64,000 nucleotides of DNA from positions 180,900-244,899 of the forward strand of contig JAODTK010005826.1 in the NCBI GenBank assembly GCA_026419785.1, given 5' to 3'. The stretch comes from Sclerodactyla briareus (lineage: Eukaryota; Echinodermata; Holothuroidea; Dendrochirotida; Sclerodactylidae). This document shows, piece by piece, positions 60,746 through 64,000 of this stretch (its first letter is position 1; every line of letters begins with the position of its first letter). A program made the position numbers and the translations under genes. Under the pieces are notes generated by a model. It did not search any database and was not told the origin of the DNA. It saw only the letters and a list, made by a program, of their open reading frames with translations.

Positions 60746-62017
60746 GAAACCAGAGTTAGTAATCAGGGTAATGTCTCAAACTAAGTACCTCTCTAAATAG
60801 ACCCAATGTAAGCGAATAGGTCAAAGGACCCGAAGCGCCGCCCGAGGGGTCCATCAATGACCCCCTGCAGCCCTACTCTAAAAGTCACAAGTGGCAACTT
60901 TGGACCCCCTAGGGCCTCTAAAGGTTACGAGGATATAAGGCAAAACGTGAAAAAGTTGCCACGAAACGGTAAAGGCCCACCCCCCCTTACCGAGGGAGGG
61001 AGGGTGGGGAGGGAAAGCATGGACCGGTCAGAGGGACCCCCTTAGGGGGAACCCAACGACACCCAAACCCTGGTGTCTGACGCAGCCCAGCGCCACCAGG
61101 GGGGGGGAAAAAAGCCCAGACGGGGAAAATAAAGATGGCCGCCAAAGCTTACTGGCGATTGACATCACCGCTCGAAGAGGGTCATCTGAAAAAAGAGGAA
61201 CAAAAAATCTAAGGTTAATGACGTGAAAAGAAAATTTTTGCCTCTATCCAGCTATAGCCCGCTAAGGCGGTGCGCGACATATGAGTGTGAACGTGACATA
61301 TGAATAAAATAGACTATAGACCACAACCATATGGGCACCCCAAGGAAATCCGTAGACGAATGCTAAAAAAAAGGAAAGGTGAGGTGCCCTATGATATGCA
61401 AATTAGGCAATGGCATGAGAGCCAAGCGCTCTGAGCGCCTCAGGGCCTAGCCACACCGACTAGGGGGAAAAAACAAAGTCAACGGACGGAAAACCCCATA
61501 GCCACAGTTGTGTAAAAGACCTAGTGCAAAGCAAGCGATAGGCGCAGGGGGAAAAACCCGCTACGAAATAGTGGGGACAAAAATACCCCCTCCGGAGCCC
61601 AAGGGGGCGGACAGAGCCCAGAAGGGCTCAAACGAAACAGTAACCAAGATGCGGCAGGGGAGAGGGAGGGCTTCAAACGAACCGTAAAAGATAGGGGCGG
61701 GGGAGGAAGCAAAACCCCCAGACCCAAGGCAAGAAAGAAAGGTGGCCCAAAACCAAAGACCAAGGGCACACACACAAGACCGCACTGGCCGCTAACGAAA
61801 GTTACGATCCCAAGAAGGGGCAAGAATGAGTGAATTAAATACAGAAATACACCCACAACCCCAAAAGGAATTAGATCACCTGAAATGTTGAAAAGTGGCA
61901 GAAAGAAGTGGCGTGAGAGCGTCCAAATGCAGAAGAAGCGATGGAGGATAACAGTAGCGAGCGAGTGTTGCTGTGCAACACACAACGAACGAATGGATGG
62001 ATTAGTACAGCACAGTT
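60746..62017 (-). other. DIRS 5' leader between terminal repeat and gag
   Basis: GC content falls towards the terminal repeat. A minus-strand frame at 61521-62024 (167 codons) is hydrophobic but resembles nothing and runs into the inverted repeat, so I do not call it a gene. Confidence 0.45.
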
Positions 62018-62152
62018 GCCGCACCCAGCTAGATACGGCTTGCGTTCGGTACCGGCGCTGTGTTAACTCTTTTTTAGTGGTATAGGGTGTGTTGAAGCGG
62101 CCGTTTGCCGAAAATGCAATTGTTTAGAGTAAGTCCAGAAGGTAAGTGCCCT
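62018..62152. repeat. DIRS right inverted terminal repeat (5' end of element)
   Basis: The complement reads GCACTTACCTTCTGGACTTA, CATTTTCGGCAAACGGCCGC, TAAAAAAGAGTTAACACAGC and GGTACCGAACGCA in order, matching 55083-55228 with several small indels. It ends ~100 bases from the donor of the zinc-knuckle exon. Confidence 0.85.
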
Positions 62153-62250
62153 GAAGAAGTAGGTAGGGTCCCCTGCTGGCAAGTACACCCATGGAAGGTA
62201 TAACTGAAAATCAGTGCAGCAGTGGATAGGTTAGTAGTAGGTGTACGTAC

Positions 62251-62402
62251 TGTTAGCCAGGGCAGCCTGGCCTTCTTTTCCTTTACCTCTAAGCTTGATG
62301 GGACAGTCCTACATAGTGGCGATTTGCGCATAGCCGGAGACAGCCTCGATCGTTTGGGTGGGAGCTGACCATCGTGAGGAAGTCATAGTTGAAGAAGAAA
62401 TT
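62251..62402 (-). CDS. TUT4/TUT7: TUT4/TUT7-like gene, CCHC zinc-knuckle exon
   Basis: A long pyrimidine tract ending GATTCAG gives the acceptor before 62402; the donor is ACA|GTACGT after 62251. The exon opens NFFFNYDFLT, slips one base to read DGQLPPNDRG, then encodes a knuckle spread over shifted frames: a Cys-x(2-3)-Cys, RLCA.., HYVG and, after another slip, DCPIKLRGKGKEGQAALANS. The family sequence here is YFF...LTDGEL.PNDRCCR(V/I)CGKIGH followed by a DCP motif, so order and spacing agree. Such knuckles bind single-stranded RNA and help select uridylation substrates. The preceding exon ends in phase 0 and this one begins in phase 0. At least three indels disturb the frame; I attribute them to the assembly because they largely restore the frame. 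Confidence 0.75.
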
Positions 62403-62669
62403 CTGAATCGAAGAAGAGAAGACAAAAAATAGAAAATCAAGAGTGGAGCAACTCAACTTGATTGTGAGATATAGATTCTTAAGTATAACCAACATAAGGC
62501 ATCCTCCACTGCCACACATGAACTTCGACCTTACTTGACGATGAAGTCAACGCATCTCTGACCATCATGTCCCAAAGAGGGGGCCAGAATGCACTCACAC
62601 TGTTGTGGGGGGCACTCGTGGACGGGGCTGGCTTGTGCTAACCGGGTGACCAGGGCAGGATTGGCTCTC

Positions 62670-63071
62670 AAAGGGAAATTTCCGCCAAAAATATTTAATT
62701 CATCATAGATGTGCAGTAAAAATCAGCCAATCAAACTTGTTTCATGTTCATAGATGTTACGTTATAAGTGATGAATTTCAAAATTAACGAATAACCACTG
62801 CTAATTGGGCAATTTTGCAAATTGGCAACTTTTTATGATGTCATACCACCAATTTGAGAGAAAATGTTTTAAGAATAGGTCTTTCCTTATGATTGTTAGA
62901 TATACGTCACATATAAAGGTTGCCAGTTTGCCGAAATCAGCAAATATATGAAATTGGGGGTAGCCATATCTTCCCAACCCGAATGCTATGAACCTGGAAC
63001 AAAGTGCTATGTGAATGATTTTTATTCTCTTCAACATAGAAGAGCAATAATTTGGCGGGAATGTTCCCTTT
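62670..63071 (+). mobile_element. MITE-like inverted-repeat element, copy 3 (best preserved)
   Basis: Terminal inverted repeats of about 20-22 bp: AAAGGGAAATTTCCGCCAAA at 62670-62689, and the complement of the right end reads AAAGGGAACATTCCCGCCAA (63052-63071). The interior is collinear with 5597-6013 and 25920-26345 (CAATCAAACTTG, ATTGGCAAC, GACGTCATACCACC-like, AAGGTTGCCAGTTTGCC, GCTATGAACCTGGAACAAAG). No coding capacity. It sits in the intron between the TUT-like exons at 63147 and 62402. A target duplication could not be fixed. Confidence 0.7.
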
Positions 63072-63146
63072 AATGTCTCGCATGATGGGGCGATAGATGG
63101 AGGGTATAGGCCAGAGAAGTGTGATCAGCTGACTGGATGCACTTAC

Positions 63147-63230
63147 ATAGGTCTTTGAGGGGAGCTTCTGATAGGGGGTCCCAAACCTCTGCCGTCCCTG
63201 CCGGAAGTCAGCGTGATGTTAGTTGGGACA
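63147..63230 (-). CDS. TUT4/TUT7: TUT4/TUT7-like gene, short exon (PAP-associated region)
   Basis: 84 nt between an acceptor CCCTCCACAG and a strong donor CCTAT|GTAAGTG. The frame ending in phase 0 reads QGRQRFGTPYQKLPSKTY. It matches the family's (I)NGR.LFGTPF segment that links the PAP-associated domain to the zinc knuckle. It joins the knuckle exon without a phase break. The 5' part of the exon agrees with this frame only after a slip: the frame entering from the previous exon reads NVPTNITLTSGRDGRG, and the FGTP frame has a stop upstream. The FGTP match, flanking splice sites and position make it likely despite its size. Confidence 0.6.
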
Positions 63231-63741
63231 CTGTGGAGGGAAAAGAACAGGATTGTGAACAAATTCTTGACAAATTGATCTATAGACACGGTTACGAATT
63301 GGGGCAAACATCATAATGTGCTGCAGGTACAACTGCATTGAAATTGGTTTGAACATTAAGGGTTCTTCTCATCTGACTGTAAAGGTGCTTATCCCATGGT
63401 ACAGTTTATGTGTAGCTTTTAGAGTAACCATGTGATGTAGGTCAAGTAACAATAGGCCTAATACTGACCACATACCGAATTCCATTCAGTAGCAACTAAC
63501 TTTATCAACCCAATCTATTCTGTATATAAGCCAGTGATCATTCGGGAATAATATACTAGTAGACTGACCCCTAAAGTCTGAACACCCAATATGTACTGCA
63601 TAGTAAACATCAATGAATGCCCAATGGTAAGTGATGTTTGACAGTAGGGATAAGTTAGCTACTTGTGTGTTCAATGTGCAGGTAGTCCCATAAGCACCCA
63701 TCTCACGGGGGGGCGCTGTTCAGAAGCAGTAAATGACTCAC

Positions 63742-63968
63742 TTCTCCTGGAGAGCGCCGCCTCCTGGTTGTGAGTCCAGGTCAAATGGGTCCTCTATGGT
63801 GAAGCCCTTGTAGTGCCCATTCCACATCTTCTCGAACCTGGTCAGGGGCTTGTGCTGGCGGAGCAGACCACAAAGTGTCAAAGTCAAACTCCTCCGGCTA
63901 TTGTAGAGGCAGGAAGCGAGGAACAGCTCGCTCATCTGACGGTTCTTGCCGAACCCTTAGAATGTGGG
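63742..63968 (-). CDS. TUT4/TUT7: TUT4/TUT7-like terminal uridylyltransferase, end of nucleotidyltransferase/PAP-associated region
   Basis: The acceptor TTCATCTGCAG lies before 63968 and the donor GAGAA|GTGAGTC after 63742. On the minus strand the exon reads GFGKNRQMSELFLA, then in a neighbouring frame PEEFDFDT, then back to RQHKPLTRFEKMWNGHYKG and FTIEDPFDLD. Family members have GKN...GELWLGLLRFY, EEFDF...V.SIRQ, TFEK.W and IAIEDPFDLNHNLGAG in this order. The correspondence is close and specific to TUT4/TUT7 (ZCCHC11/ZCCHC6), cytoplasmic enzymes that add uridines to mRNA tails and pre-microRNAs. An upstream stop and two compensating slips interrupt the exon. Catalytic-core exons must lie beyond the right edge of the window. 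Downstream exons on this strand are at 63147, 62251, 53873, 51388 and 49773. Confidence 0.75.
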
Positions 63969-64000
63969 CTGCAGATGAACAGTAATTCACTCATTTTTAG

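Larger units (their letters stand above)
55010..62152 (-). mobile_element. DIRS-type tyrosine-recombinase retrotransposon (~7.1 kb)
   Basis: The element reads right to left. Its ends carry inverted repeats of ~140 bp (55083-55228 and 62018-62152). An internal complementary region at 55316-55410 copies the outer edges of both ends. Between them, in order on the minus strand, lie a GC-rich gag-like region, a reverse transcriptase with YLDD, an RNase H with HINVLELLAV, and a tyrosine recombinase ending ILQAAGWKS..FT.SYL. This architecture (inverted ends, internal complementary region, YR instead of a DDE integrase) defines DIRS elements, which are thought to replicate through a circular intermediate. 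GC content is far above that of the flanks. All frames are broken by indels, so activity cannot be judged. Left boundary uncertain by tens of bases. Confidence 0.85.

Noticed and set aside
61521..62024. 167-codon hydrophobic minus-strand open frame
   Set aside because: It sits in the DIRS leader and runs into the inverted terminal repeat; no family resemblance, so not called a membrane protein.

Overview
This is eukaryotic, intron-bearing, repeat-rich DNA. It shows split genes with consensus splice sites, CR1/Jockey-type LINE remnants, a DIRS-type retrotransposon, small inverted-repeat elements, satellite arrays and many homopolymer and CA/ACAT tracts. The frequent AGGCCTA and TACATGTA words, the repeat mix and the one recognisable gene suggest a marine invertebrate. 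I lean to an echinoderm or related deuterostome, but the sequence does not prove it. Conserved exons are broken by small indels that often cancel within a few codons, and the repeat monomers vary in the same way. The window therefore looks like an uncorrected long-read assembly, and frameshifts are weak evidence of true gene decay.

Right third (about 49.6-64 kb, minus strand): the 3' half of a gene I identify as a TUT4/TUT7-type (ZCCHC11/ZCCHC6) terminal uridylyltransferase. Going 5' to 3' on the minus strand, exons encode the end of the nucleotidyltransferase/PAP-associated region (63742-63968 and 63147-63230), a CCHC zinc knuckle (62251-62402), and a long disordered Pro/Gln/Asn/Gly-rich tail (53873-54157, 51388-52662, 49773-49906). 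A stop codon is followed by an AATAAA about 130 nt downstream. A roughly 7.1-kb DIRS-type tyrosine-recombinase retrotransposon in the same orientation sits in the intron after the zinc-knuckle exon. It has inverted terminal repeats, an internal complementary region, and gag, RT, RNase H and YR remnants. A 125-bp minisatellite and a small inverted-repeat (MITE-like) element occupy other introns of the gene.

Middle (about 16-46 kb): no host gene was recognised. The striking content is a family of elements bounded by a 12-bp inverted repeat (TGATTCCTTGAC and its complement). Their interior is a tandem array of a ~307-bp monomer in variable copy number. Three are complete (20964-22288, 32186-35146, 44134-45510) and one is 5'-truncated (ends 16768). 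The monomer is itself built of two related halves. A possible 2.1-kb hAT-like element lies at 38033-40124. LINE 3' ends lie at 31.3-31.7 kb (plus) and 45.5-47.4 kb (minus, two different elements abutting).

Left third (1-16 kb): mostly unclassified, with tandem duplications in the first 3 kb, one copy of the ~410-bp MITE-like family, two dispersed repeat families, a GC-rich island of unknown nature (7.8-8.1 kb), a LINE RT C-terminal fragment (9.93-10.29 kb) and a 133-bp foldback. No RNA gene, CRISPR array or prokaryotic feature was found.
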